Part shown: piece by piece, positions 35,397 to 48,600 of the stretch
Numbering within the stretch: the first letter of the stretch is position 1
Layout of the letters: every line of letters begins with the position of its first letter
The notes under the pieces: generated by a model
Told to the model about the DNA's origin: nothing
Seen by the model: the letters and a program-made list of their open reading frames with translations, nothing else
Databases searched by the model: none
Source: Clavelina lepadiformis
Lineage: Eukaryota > Chordata > Ascidiacea > Aplousobranchia > Clavelinidae
NCBI RefSeq assembly: GCF_947623445.1
Contig: NC_135243.1
Span: 3,474,501-3,538,500 of the forward strand
Length of the DNA stretch: 64,000 nucleotides
Reading direction: 5' to 3'
Made by a program: the position numbers and the translations under genes

Positions 35397-36000
35397 TGCC
35401 AGAATTGAATTCCAGAGCTGTTTTTTGTCTGCCAGAATTCCTGGAGCAGCCTGGTTGTCGTTGCCTGGCAGCCGTCAGAGTTCTTAAAGCAATGTTGTTT
35501 CCAGCCGAAAATCTTGGAGCAGCTTCATGCCCGCCTAAGTTGTGTTCCGGTGAAGCCTCGTTTCCGCCAAAGCTTCAAACCATAAATCGGACCGAAACCG
35601 AAACAAAACCATTGCCAACGGAAATTCAAAGCCGCTTCTTCTCTGCTGGATTTCAAAAACTGCCTCATTGCCGCTGGAGTACAAGAGCTGTTTCATTGCG
35701 TTCGGAGTTTCAGCGCCGCCGCGTTGCTGCCGGCATTTGAGAGCCGCTTCCCTGCCGTCAGAGTTGCAGAGCAATCCTCTTGACGCCGGAGACCTGGAGA
35801 CGCCTCGTCGTCGCTGGATTCCCAGCGCAATTTCTTTTCCGCCGTAGAATTCCAGCCGTTTCTTTGCCGCAGGAGTTCCAGAGCTGCCTTCTTTCGCCGA
35901 ATTTCCGGAGCCACTTTACTGCCGCCAATGTTCCAGAGACAACTTCTTGCCGCCAGAGTTCAAAAGCCGCCTTTTTGTGCCTTGGAGTCTCTTTAAAGTC
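35397..36000. repeat. Degenerate 27-28-bp minisatellite
   Basis: Tandem degenerate units of the type GAGTTCCAGAGCCGCCTT followed by TTGCCGCC, about 20 copies, clearly GC-richer than the flanks. Related shorter arrays are at about 36460-36620 and 40390-40553. Long ORFs on both strands here follow from the repeat composition and are not supported as genes. Confidence 0.75.
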
Positions 36001-39000
36001 ACGTCATTGACGTTGAAACTTACTACGAAGCCATGACAGAACCACGGCTAGAATTAAGATTTTTCATTTGATCTGTGTAATTAGCTTGGATGTGGGGTGT
36101 AAAACTATAACCACGAGATGGCTCCCCTGCCTAACAAATTCACGTTTGTGGACAAACCAATGTTAAAGGCTCAGTGAATGCTGCGCTGTAATTATGACGT
36201 TTGTTATTGCCTTGTCCTTCAATTTTGCTATTGCACTGACTTAGTTAAGTGGTATTACGGCTGCAAGTAGCCACGAATTAAACTATTCCCTTTTGTCGCT
36301 GGTTAATTTGGTATTGATCAATTTAATCATTTCCTGTTTCAAAAAAAACCAGTTTTATATTAACATCTCTCTATAAGTCGAGAGAGTGGAGGGGCTACGT
36401 AAATGGACGGGGCTATGAAGTACGCTTGATGAGCTCATATTTGTACACAAGGAGGAGAAATTGCCAGCAGAGTTGAGTTCAGGGGCAGTCTCGTTTCCGC
36501 CGAATATCCAAGCGCACCCCTGTCGACAACGGAAATAAGCTCGTTTCCGGTGGATTTCGGAGCAATATCTTTGCCGCCAGAGTCCCCGAGCCGCCTCGTT
36601 GTTGCCGGGAGTCCAGATCCGAGAAACAAAGAAACAACTAAAATCGACATTTTTGCGCTAAAAAAGGGAAAGTTTCCTGGATGAGAAAAGCCATGAGCAC
36701 CCAGCTTGTTTGCTTACATTGATATATGGCGGTTTATCCCCTGGATACTTTATTGCGTCCTGGTACCGTATTATGCTGAGCAAACAACGCTTGCTAATAA
36801 CTCGGCAATATAACTTACACTTTTAATTGCTTTCGTGCTCAGTGAAAAATAAGATATAAATTTTTATCTCTTCAGCTAATACGACTTCATATTTAGCAAT
36901 CAATACATTTAAAATCTCATTTACTTTAAGTGAATCAAAAGAAATCCTTGCATTTCGATCACCGCTAGGTGGGGAGATGGAGCAATGACACAAACTTTTG
37001 AATTTGTCAGCCAAGCCCGTCAAAGTAGCAACATAGCCTGGTGTCCGTAGAAACCGTGAGTTTTGTGACTAATCTTTTATCTTGCGTTTGTTGCTGTTCC
37101 TGGATGCCATCGGTCATGATTCGAAATAAAATATCGAAGTCAAAGACAAGAGTATCAATGAACTTCGATTCAACATGCATTCTAGGCTACCAACAGCGTT
37201 GAGCTTTCCCACGAGCTGCTGTCAGATTTAGTTGAAATTTTCAAATTGCCAATTGTGCTCAAATACTAACGTGGTTTATTTCAGCGGCATATGCAATTAT
37301 TATATATAGGTCTACATATATGGCGATTATACGTGCTGCTTCCCCCGACAACAAATCTGTGTGCTTCGCGTCTATTTGAATTTGCCCAACTTCAACCCGC
37401 AAGTGTCCGGCAGATGTCATCCCTGAGGATGGCGGGACGGGATTCAGCTCAGCAAGATTAAGAACCAATTATAAAATATAGGTTGATGCTAAATTCCAAT
37501 GCTAAGTTAAACTAAAATATGATCGGTTTTTGATATTTTCAATCTGTTAGCGCGTTACGCGAGTTATATAAAGACGGTTCTACAATTCTAGCCCCGAGAT
37601 GACTCTCCTGTCTAACTATTATACGTTTGAGGACAAATCGTTTTAAGGAGGAAACTAAAAAAATACAATACATTAATGCCATGAATAATTAATTAATATA
37701 ATAAGAATAAATGATTGCTTGATTCGAATACAAACAGCGCATATACGCCTCTGTAAACAGCTAAAAGAGAAGCTGTTAATATGACCACGAGACTTAAACA
37801 AATTCTGAGCAAAAAGTCGCATTAAAGGCGCCGATCTAAAAATATCTTTTCAAGATTTTCTTTCAAGTCTCGAAATAAATTTTCGTTCCAGTGAACGCGT
37901 GAAAGAATCTCTAAAGCTTGCGCTTTGTGGCCAACAATTTTCAACGAAATATTTTCTCGACCGACGTACCCACTTCGTCACAAGCCAACCAGCCAAGCGT
38001 AAAGTATCTGAATATTTTTCACGAAAAAGATTTATTATTGTTAAGCAAACTTTTAAGCATTTCATGTTTCAATTTGAAGTAAAAGTCTTTGTCCTACATA
38101 TACGCCCATTAACATTTTGCTGCATTCACACTGATCATATTATTAGCAGTGTCTTTCGCAGGCATATATGAGTGCGTGGACAGAACTTGCGTATACCTGG
38201 TTTGTGCTTCTGCTGTATTTACAAATCTATTATGTGTAAGTGTATTAAACAAACAAATAATAGATCGTTGCATGGTTAAGATAACAATAGAATTTAGCAA
38301 TAGCGACAAGTGCCTTACATAATAGAACCTGAATTACAGCTCACCATTTATAACATACTGAAGCAATTCACTGTCCTTAGACAATTATCTTGAAAATGGA
38401 ATTTGCAGCATGAAACAAAAAGTTTTTATACGTCATAAAGACGATTACGTGGCAGTAACTTTCAACTCTGGTGGCGGCCATCTTCCACGTCACAGTCACG
38501 AGAATTGAACGAAAATAAGTCAGTCGTGCAATATTTAAAACTTTTCACATTCCAGCTAAATATTTCGACCTTATTTGGAAACGCATCAGTTAATCTCAGT
38601 CAGCAAAATAAAGCTTCTAATCAAGCCGGGTTTTTGGGGATTTTTGCTCAGCAAATCTTTTTCGCAACAAATCGTTTCCGACTTTCAGCAAAGTGACGTC
38701 ACTCAACCCTCTTCCAAGTCAAGCGTAAGACATTTCAACATATCGCACGACTCAGGATCATCTCAGGTCAACGGTCAATTAAACATTGCACAGTTTGGCA
38801 GCGATTCTATCGATTCGGCCCCATATCAAGTGCACGGCTGGGATAATGATGAAAAGATAGTGACGTAATAATCTCAGAAGGTCTATACAGGCTTTGTATT
38901 TTTGCCGACTCAAAAAGTGGAAGATACAGAATCAGAGCTTTATATAAATGAACGCCAGCTGTGGTGTTTAGTGTTAAATTTTCCGAAACAAATTATCTCT

Positions 39001-39778
39001 TGATATTTTGCATTAACCATCGCTGACCAATGACGTCATGTGACAGCGTCAAATTGCAGTCGACATATTTGATGTGACTTAACATGGCAGAATGAAACGG
39101 CTTCAAGCCGCATGCGTGAAGGAAATACATCTTATATAGGAACGTAACAATTGACAGAACCGCACAACGCCTGCTCAGGTTTTGTCTGATAAAAGATGGA
39201 GGACTCACCTCGCCACCAGTCCATCAAATTACCACTGAAGCGAAAATTTTAGCCAAGCGCTGTAGAATGTGGCCTCATCTACTTATATTTTAACAGTTTT
39301 TAAGATTTCCGGCAAAACAGAAATATGTCGTCATAACACTATCACGTATCAATGCAATAATATGGAACTTGGTGGGGATCAACCATATTCAAGGAGGGTA
39401 AATTTTTGATTTAAACGAACGTGATTTTTATTTCTTCCCCAGACGTTTCTTGAAAGCGTTCAACAAAATATTTTCGCCGGTTCAAATCGTCTCCGGAATT
39501 TCAACGATGACGTACCCATACTTTGTCACAAGCAAACAAGTCAAGCGTCAAGCAGCCGGATAATTTGCACGAAATCGATTCACAGCAGCCAAGCACTTAT
39601 CTAAGCATTTGACGCAAAGTTAAGTTTGTTGGTTGGTAACTCTACGTCAAACACCCCTGCTCGTTCACATATAACAACATCACTGTAATAACAATAATGT
39701 CTATATAGCGACATGTTTCGGCAAAATAATCGTTCAAAAAGTTAAACATATTTGGCACAGAGATAATAGTTCTAAGAG
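35916..39778 (+). repeat. Tandem segmental duplication, unit 1
   Basis: About 3.9 kb that recurs in the same orientation at 39842-43712, from TTTACTGCCGCC at the left to GAGTATATTCTAC at the right. The two units differ by scattered substitutions and small indels. Each unit also contains a diverged internal repeat (about 37880-38060 versus 39445-39610). No domain is recognisable. Confidence 0.85.
38505..38868 (+). pseudogene. Duplicated small ORF, unit 1 copy (frame broken)
   Basis: Unit 1 counterpart of the 112-codon ORF at 42416-42754. The first half (from 38505, NENKSVVQYLKLF) and second half (to 38868, SSQVNGQLNIAQFG) lie in different frames because of a small indel near 38625. I do not recognise the product; the polar Ser/Gln/Asn-rich second half is unlike random sequence but has no known domain. 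It may not be a gene. Confidence 0.2.
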
Positions 39779-39841
39779 TATATTCTACGATGATGAAGAT
39801 GAAAGGAAGTTCAAGGTGAGAAAGCGACAACGCAGTTAACA

Positions 39842-42800
39842 ACTTTACTGCCGCCAGAGTTCCAGACACAACTTCTTGCCGCCAGAGTTCAAAAGCCGCC
39901 TTTTTGTGCCTTGGAGTAGTCTCTTTAAAGCCACGTCATTGACGTTGAAACTTACTACGAAGCCATGACAGAACCACAGCTAGAATTAGGATTTTTCATT
40001 TGATCTGTGTAATTAGCTCAGCTGTGGGGTGTAAAACTATAACCACGAGATGGCTCCCCTGCCTAAAAAATTCACGTTTGTAGACAAACCACAGTTAAGG
40101 ACTCAGTGAATGCTGCGCTGTAATCGTGACGTATGTTATTGCCGTGTCCTTCAATTTTGCTACTGCACTGACTTAGTTGAGTTGTAACACGGCTGCAAGT
40201 AGCCACGAATTAAAACCGTTCTCTTTTGTCGTTGTTTAGTTTGGTATTGATCAATTTAATCATTTCCTGTTTCATAAAAACCAGTTTTATATTAACATCT
40301 CTATAAGTCGACAGGGTGGGGAGGCTACGTACAGGGACGGGGCTATGAAGTACGTTTGATGAGCTAATATTCGTACACAAGGAGGAGAAATTGCCAGCAG
40401 AGTTGGGTTCAGGGGCAGTCTCGTTTCCGCCGAATATCCAAACGCACCCTTGTCGACAACGGAAATAAGCTCGTTTCCGGCGGATTTTGGAGCGATTGTT
40501 TGCCGCCAGAGTCCCCGTGGCGCCTCGTTGCTGCCGGGAGTCCAGATCCGAGAAACAAAGAAACAACTAAAATCGACATTTTTGCGCTAAAAAGGGGAAA
40601 GTGTCCTAAGTGAGAAAAGCCATGAGCGACAAGCTTGTTTGCTTACGTTGATATATGGCGGGTTATCTCCTGGATACTTTATTGCGTCCTGTCATCGTAT
40701 TACGCTGAGCAAACAACGCTTGAAGATAACTCGGCAATTTAACTTACACTTTTCATTGCTTTCGTGCTCAGTAAAAAATAGAATATAAATTTCATGCTTA
40801 CAGTTAATACGAAATTTCATGTAGCAATCAATGCATTTAAGTGAATCGAAAGTCTGCATTTCAATCACCGCTAGGTGGAAAGATGGAGCAATCACGTAAG
40901 CGTATGAATTTATCTGCCAAGCAATATACTAGCAACATAGCCTGGTGTTCGTAGAAACCGTGAGTTTTGTGACTAATCTTTTATCTTGCGTTTGTTGCTG
41001 TTCCTGGATGCCATCGGTCATGATTTGAGATAACATATCGAAGGCAAAGACAAGAATATCAATGAACTTCGATTCAACATGCATCCTAGGCTACCAACAG
41101 CGTTGAGCTACCATGAGCTGCGATCAGATTTAGTCGAAATTGTCCAATTGCCAATTGTGCTCAAGTACTAACGTGGTTTATTGCAGCGGCCTATGCCACT
41201 ATATATACATGTATGACGATTATACGTGCTGTTGCCCCCACCAACACGTCTGTGCGCTTCGCGTCTATTTGAATTTGCCCAACTTCAACCCGTAAGTGTC
41301 CGGCAGATGTCATCCCAGAGAAGCTTGACTGACGGGATTCAGCTTAGCAAGGTTAAGAACCAATGATATAATACAGGTTGATGCTAAATTCCAATGCTAA
41401 GTTAAGCTAAAATATGATCGGTTTTTGATATTTTTAATCTGTTAGCGCGTTACGCAAGTTATATAAAGACGGTTGTACAATTCCAGCCTCGAAATGACTT
41501 TCCTGTCTAACAAATATACGTTTGAGGACAAATCGTTTTAAGGAGGAAATTAAAACAAAGCAATACATTAATGCCATGAATAATTAATTAATATAATAAA
41601 AATAAATGATTGCTTGATTCGAATACAAATAGCACACATACGCCTCTGTAAACAGCTAAAAGAGAAGCTGTTAATATGAACACGAGACTTAAACCAATTC
41701 TGAGCAAAAAGTCGCATCGAAGGCGCAGATCTAAAAATATCTTTTCAAGATTTTCTTTCAAGTCTCGAAATAAACTTTCGTTCCAGTGAACGCGTGAAAG
41801 AATCTCTAAAGCTTGAGCTTTGTGGCCAACAATTTTCAACGAAATATTTTCTCGACCGACGTAACCACTTTGTCACAAGACAACCAGCCAAGCGTAAAGT
41901 GTCTGAATATTTTGCACGAAACAGATTTATTATTGTTGAGCAAACTTTTAAGGATTTGATGCGCAGTTTAACTTCTTTGTGCAATTTGTAGTAAAAGTTT
42001 TTGTCCTACAAATACGCCCATTAACATTTTGCTGCATTCACACTGATCATAATATTAGCAGTGTCTTTCGCAGGCATACCTGAGTGCGTGGACAGAACTT
42101 GCGTATACCTGGTTTGTGCTTCTGCGGTATTTACAAATTTACTATGTGTAAGCGCATAAGCAAACAAATAATAGATCGTTGCATGGTTAAGATAACAATT
42201 TAATTTAGCAATAGCGACAAGTGCCTTACATAACAGAATCTGAATTACAGCCCACCATTTATAACATACTGAAGCAATTCACTGTCCTTGGACAATTATC
42301 TTGAAAATGGAATTTGCAGCATGAAACAAAAAGTTTTTATACGTCATAAAGACGATTATGTGGCAGCAACTTTCAACTCTGGTCGCGGCCATCTTCCACG
42401 TCACAGTCACGAGAATTGAATGGAAATAAGTCAGTCGCCCAATATTTAAAACTTTTCACGTTCCAGCTAAATTTTTCGACCTTATTTGGAAACGCATCAG
42501 TTAATCTCAGTCAGCAAAATAAAGCTTCTTATCCTTTTGGGGGTTTTTGGGGATTTTTGCTTAGCAAATCTTTTTCCCAACAAATCGTTTCCGACTTTCA
42601 GCAAAGTGACGTCACTCAACCCTCTTCCAAGTCAAGCGTAAAACATTTCAACATATCGCACGACTCAGGATCATCTCAGGTCAACGGTCAATTAAACATT
42701 GCACAGTTTGGCAGCGATTCTATCGATTCGGCCCCATATCAAGTGCACTGCTGAGTTAATGATGAAAAAGTAGTGACGTAATAATCTCAGAAGGTCTATC

Positions 42801-43712
42801 CGGGCTTGGTATTTTTGCCGACTCAAAAAGTGAAAGATACATAATCAGAGCTTTATATAAATGAACGCCAGCTGTGGTGTTTAGTGTTAAATTATCCGCA
42901 ACAAATTATCTCTTGATATTTTGCATCAACCATCGCTGACCAATGACGTCATGTGACAGCGTCAAATTGCAGTCGACATATTTGATGTGACTTAACATGG
43001 CAGAATGAAACGGCTTCAAGCCACATTCGTGAAGGAAATACCTCTTATATAGGAGCGTAACAATTGACAGAACCGCACATCGCGTGCTCAGGTTTTATCT
43101 GATAGAAGATGGCGGACTCACCTAACCACAATGCAGTCCATCAAATTACCACTGAAGCGAAAATTTTAGCCAAGCGCTGTAGAATGTGGCCTCATCTACT
43201 TATATTTTAACAGTTTTTAAGATTTCCGGCAAAACAGAAATATGTCGTCATAACAATATCACGTATCGATGCAATAATATGGAACTTGGTGGTGATCAAC
43301 CATATTCAAGGAGGGTAAATTTTTGCTTTAAAAATACTTGATTTTTGTTTCTTCCCCAGACGTTTCTTGAAAGCGTTCAACAAAATATTTTCGCCCGTTC
43401 AAATCGTCTCCGGAATTTCAACGATGACGTACCCATACTTTGTCACAAGCAAACAAGTCAAGCGTCAAGCAGCAGGATAATTTGCACGAAATCGATTCAC
43501 AGCAGCCAAGCACTTATCTAAGCATTTGACGCAAAGTTAAGTTTGTTGGTTGGTAACTCTACGTCAAACACCCCTGCTCGTTCACATATAACAACATCAC
43601 TGTAATAACAATAATGTCTATATAGCGACATGTTTAGGCAAAATAGTCGTTTAAAAAGTTAAACATATATGGCACAGAAATAATTAATAGTTTTAAGAGT
43701 ATATTCTACCGG
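39842..43712 (+). repeat. Tandem segmental duplication, unit 2
   Basis: Direct repeat of 35916-39778. The two are separated by about 60 bp (39779-39841) found nowhere else in the window. Differences from unit 1 include short indels, for example near 37315/41215 and 38625/42530. Confidence 0.85.
42416..42754 (+). CDS. Unidentified 112-codon ORF in duplication unit 2
   Basis: Open from 42416 to 42754 and polar, with Ser/Gln-rich stretches (DVTQPSSKSSV, SSQVNGQLNIAQFGSDS). In unit 1 the same region is split between two frames. No domain, signal peptide or membrane segment is convincing. It could be an exon, a transposon-derived ORF or chance. Confidence 0.2.
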   Translation: MNGNKSVAQYLKLFTFQLNFSTLFGNASVNLSQQNKASYPFGGFWGFLLSKSFSQQIVSDFQQSDVTQPSSKSSVKHFNISHDSGSSQVNGQLNIAQFGSDSIDSAPYQVHC

Positions 43713-45675
43713 GCCAAAAATAGAGCAACAGCTTTCCATTTTGAAAACAGTCCTACTGCGGTAATAACGACAGATCCTTTTCCAAGATTCAATGCTGAAG
43801 AAATTAAATCACTCACCACAGCTTGGTCGCAGTTGCAATGAAGTCGAATTTGCCGGAGTCGCCAACAAAAGGAGAATATTAAAGTAGTGACTGGCGCATT
43901 CTGCTACATTACTTCTAATATAATTCTAGAAACTAATTCACTGCTAATTTACGTAATGAACTACTCATATACACTTCGTGAGCACGCACAGTGGCTGTTG
44001 TTGAAAATTCTTGTCCGCCTAAATAAGCCTGAAACCTAAATAGGATTCAGTGGGATGCGTTTCCACATATTAAACCAGTTCTGGCGAAACCTTTGGTTAA
44101 ATACTTGCAAAATAATTGAAGTGAAGAAGGCGCCAACCAAACGCTTCGCTTGATTTATCACGCCGGCATAGATTGTCTGCTGGCATAGATTGTCTGCTGG
44201 CATAGGTTGTCTGCTGGCATAGATTGTCTGCTGGCTTAACTCAGGTTATTTTTATTGCGGCGCTTTACGTCATCACGTCGGGCGCGTTGGTTTTCTTTTG
44301 GTTTGCTGTTGCTGGTGGTCATTCAACATAAACGGTAAAATAAAGTTCTTGACGTTCAAATGTAACTTGACCTTGCACTCGACCCTGAGAAGCGAAGGGC
44401 AACTCGGACGCTTTTATTCCTTCTTGCAGATTAAAACAAAGAAACTTTTGAAATAACACAAAGTATTTTGATGCACTTGCCAACAACGACAACAAATAAA
44501 ATTTGAAAGAAATGTCGATCTTTTTTGAGGACACGAACAGGATATCAGGGCAGGGATTAAGCACCCACCCGGTGGTGCTGTAATCTAGAACGAGTAGATA
44601 GTGTACTCCGCGATGATATCGGTAGATGGAACAATGTAGTATTGTGACGTGGTCTGTGGTTTGCTCCTTCGCGCCACTTCCCATTTGTGGCGAGTTGAGC
44701 GGAATCGGCCGACATCGGTTGAGTCGAACCCCGGCCCCCCTTGCGGTGAAAGTTCATAGGGGTGGAAGTCATGTCAAAGTTTCTCTGTTACGTCACAATG
44801 CAAATTTTGCTTTCTCTTAATGCACAGTCCCAGCAAATAGCATTATGGTAAAAAAGTAAGTTGCATGAAGTGCAAAGGGTTAAACAAGTAATTAGCAATG
44901 TTTTCAGTAAACAAACCTATCGGCAATAGCTGTTACGTAATGCTCTATGACGTGAACATTACCTTAACAATATGCTCGAGACGTTCCACCTTCGCTTGCG
45001 CTCAATTCTAACAGGCAATTCTCAACTTTGTTAAGAGATGGGCAGCTTTGATTTAAAAAGCAATCATACGCCAACGTGTGGCAAATATCAACCTATCTTG
45101 TACTCGCATGATGTCGCTTTTCTATTCACCATACTTCAATCATCCTTAACCGGGTTTTAATCAGCATTTGTGACGAAACAAACGACACATTTTGAAACAC
45201 ACAAAAAACGCAGCAAAACTAGATTCTTAAATATAATAGTAAATATCCATAATGAAACCTCAGGTTGATTTGGAATAAATGTTGATACACAAAAACTGCC
45301 ACTGAAGGCGACTGAGCCAAAATCTATGGCAAAAGACGATATTATTTGATGTTAAGTTGTCAGAAGTTCGGGATTACAGTGCAACTACTTTGTACGTGAC
45401 GCAAAAAATGTCTTTTCAGTAACTTTAGAAAAACGAAAACAAAGATGAGGAAAAACTTTTCATCCGGTCAAGTTCGTCAAAAATAAAAATCCGCTTCGAC
45501 AAATTCCAGAAACAAAAATGCACTTGCTAATAAAAAATTAGTTATTGAAATTAATCAGTCACTACGATGTTTAAGCTAAAATGCCCTCGACCGTAAGTTC
45601 AAGAGCACGAAGTCAATGCGCTTATTGCTGAGATTGGAACACGAAAACACTCCCTCGTGCAGATAACGTCGCTAC
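43713..45675. other. Spacer between duplication and OPLAH 3' end
   Basis: No gene recognised. It contains a 17-bp minisatellite (44164-44237) and the 3' flank of OPLAH. I found no canonical AATAAA on the minus strand close to the OPLAH stop codon. Confidence 0.5.
44164..44237. repeat. 17-bp minisatellite, about 4.4 copies
   Basis: Near-perfect head-to-tail copies of TGGCATAGATTGTCTGC. Confidence 0.9.
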
Positions 45676-48600
45676 CTAGCGGTGTTTACAAAGAGATGAT
45701 TGGTCATCGCTAGAAGGCGCTCCATACCCGCCGCCACCAGGAGATTTGAGATGAAAGATGTCCTGGGTGGTAGAAGTAGGAAGAAGTGACCACAGCAAAA
45801 ACAGAAAGTCGTTTTCATCAAAACAAAATCAACTATCTCTAATTAATCTCTGTCCTTGTGACGTAATAGAAAGACTTACGCCTGGGTTGACGACGACAAA
45901 ATTTTTGGCTCCCAAGTTAACGATAGGTCCTTTATGACGTAACAACAGGTTCTCACCTCGACTTCCGGGTCCACCACCTGCATTATAAGAAGGTCAAGTT
46001 TAGTGAAATTTGAGCAGATTCTCCACCAGAGGTCGTGCGCTGGTGATGAGTCATATTTAAGGTTTGTGAAGCAAAATGGTCAGAACTTTCGTAATATCTC
46101 TCTCATCCTCGTAACACCGGTTCCTACATCGCCGCATTTTCATCTTTCAAGATTATCAAATATTTCATCACAAACTGGTTCTAAGTGGGTACACGGGGAA
46201 TCCCCCTTACCATCAGCTCCATAGGGTTGGAAAACCCTCCTTTCGCTCAACACTGACAGGGTTAAGTTCTTTCGAAAAAGAATCTCCCTCAAAACCCCGT
46301 CCCCGCCTTTATAACGCCCCTCTCCGCCAGTGCCCGGGAGAAGCCGGAAGCTCTTCAGGAGAACCGGATATCTGCCATAAACAAACTTGTTACCAAATAA
46401 TCAACTTGATAACGTCACAATAAAATATAACTTTCCCACCTTTTTTCAAAAATTTCCGGATCAGTGCTTCTTGTGTTGGTCATGTGAGTGTGAACCCCAC
46501 TGCGACCGTGCCAGGTTGGTCCCTGCAAAATCGCCATGTCATCATTACGTCACGCAAAACGTCATTCATAAAACGGAGAACTTACCGCTCCAGCTCCGCC
46601 GGCGACAGTATCGTAATAACCAAAGCTGTCATCACCAAAGGTCGTGTTGTTCATGCAACCCTGCGACGCCGCACATGCTTTAAACAACTTCATTATGACG
46701 TCAACGATCCTTTGTGACGTAAGCACGTTGCCACCGACGACGGCCGCGTCATCATCGGGGTCGAGTATGGACCACTTGGGTATTTGGAGGTGGATAGGGG
46801 CGAGGCAGCCCTGGTTAAGGGGGATGTCGTAGCCCACCATGCACCTGAGGGAGTAGATGATGGCAGACTTGGTGATCGCTCTCGGCGCGTTCAAGTTGTT
46901 TATCACCATAGGGGATGTCCCCTCGAAATCGAACGTCGCGCTGCCCTCCTGCGAGTCGATCTCCACGCGGAGGTTGATCACTGATCCGTCGTCCATTTTG
47001 TCCGACGCACTGAGTACACCGTCCGTTGTCATGGAGACTTCGCGCAGCAGATTTCTGACCGCGACCTCGGCGTGGTGTTGGATGTGTGCCATGTAAGCTT
47101 GGACCACTTCCAACCCGTAACTCGATATAAGCTCCTGGACCAGGTGGATCCCCTAAACAGAAAACCTCGTTGAAATGTCTGTGATTGATACAGTTGTGAT
47201 GTCAGAAAGACACCCACCTTCTGGTTAGCGGCAACTTGTGCCCTCAAGTCGGCCAAGTTGTCATGGAGATTGCGGGTTCCGCTGCATCCCGGGAATTTCC
47301 TTGGTGACAGTAGAACGGCCGTTACATCTGTGACGTCAGAGGTAAAATCAAATTTGCCAACATTTGCAACAGATATTTATAATTTGTATTAAATAAATGC
47401 CTAAGCTGCCGCAAAACTAAGTGCACCATGGACCATAAATGGACCAATGCAATTTTCTTCAAACACACCTTTGATAGCTTTTTGGTGAGCTGAACAACAG
47501 CTCAAAACCAAATGTATTTGCAACCAGATGTGTTGAAATATTGAACCAGATCTTGCTTATAATTAACGAAAAAATAAAATCACCATTTTCTTGGAAAATT
47601 CCATCCTTGACCAGTTTGAACGATTTAAAGACAGCGCCTTCGTCATTTATCGACGTTGAGTTTGACGGCATTGAACCTGGCATGATGCCACCGACGTCGG
47701 CGTGGTGGCCGCGATTTGCCACGAAAAATATCGGCTTCGTGTGCTCAGGGATGAAAACCTGGTGTGTGGTTGGAAATAATGAAGCCATGTTGCATAATGT
47801 TGTGAGAAATATTCAGGAAATTTCATATGATATAATACTAATAAAACAAATTATTATTATGATTCATGAAAATAAAATCATGATGAAAATAACAATTGTC
47901 ACAAGGGTATAGTGTATTCATGACCATTCACGTGAAAAAAAAACTTTTGATCAGTAATATGAAACGGAATGGTTACGATTATTTACATGAACTGACAACC
48001 GACAATCATTAAACTGACTTTTTAGAAAACCAGAAACCAATTCATCATTTCACATAATAACTACCATGAAACTTTTCAGCGTCATATGATATGATAAAGC
48101 ACGTCATTCACAACATTATCACATAAATCACAATCACACCCCAGCAAAAATTACAATCTTCTGATAATGTTTTAGTAGCGGTTGGTTAACACAAACACCA
48201 TTGCCACACATCCATGAAATGTTTGAACATCATATGATAAACTTTGTGATCAAATCTATCTGTAACATTTATCACATCACCAAGCAAATCGCATGATCAT
48301 ACTCACGGGAGTAATCACGGTGAGATCAGGAAGATGAACTCCTCCAGCGCTAGGATGATTGGAGAGAATGCAATCTCCCTCATTGATCTCTATCGCCCTC
48401 ATCTGGTACTGCACGGCATCCTGCATCGCTCCTAGGTGGCCTGGGATGTGAGGAGCGTTGGAAACAAGACCACCATCAGGTCCGAAAAGAGCGCACGAGA
48501 AGTCAAGTCGTTCCTGTCGATTCATGTAATGTTACATAAAAAATACTGAGTGTTCTAATGACACACAATGATCATAATAGAACTACACCTGCTCAGTTAT

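Noticed and set aside
35396..36010. Overlapping ORFs on both strands in the GC-rich block
   Set aside because: They arise from a 27-28-bp tandem repeat whose unit is often a multiple of three; no other sign of coding.
44700..44760. Possible second tRNA-like B-box (GAGTCGAACCCCGG)
   Set aside because: No A-box at suitable spacing and no cloverleaf.
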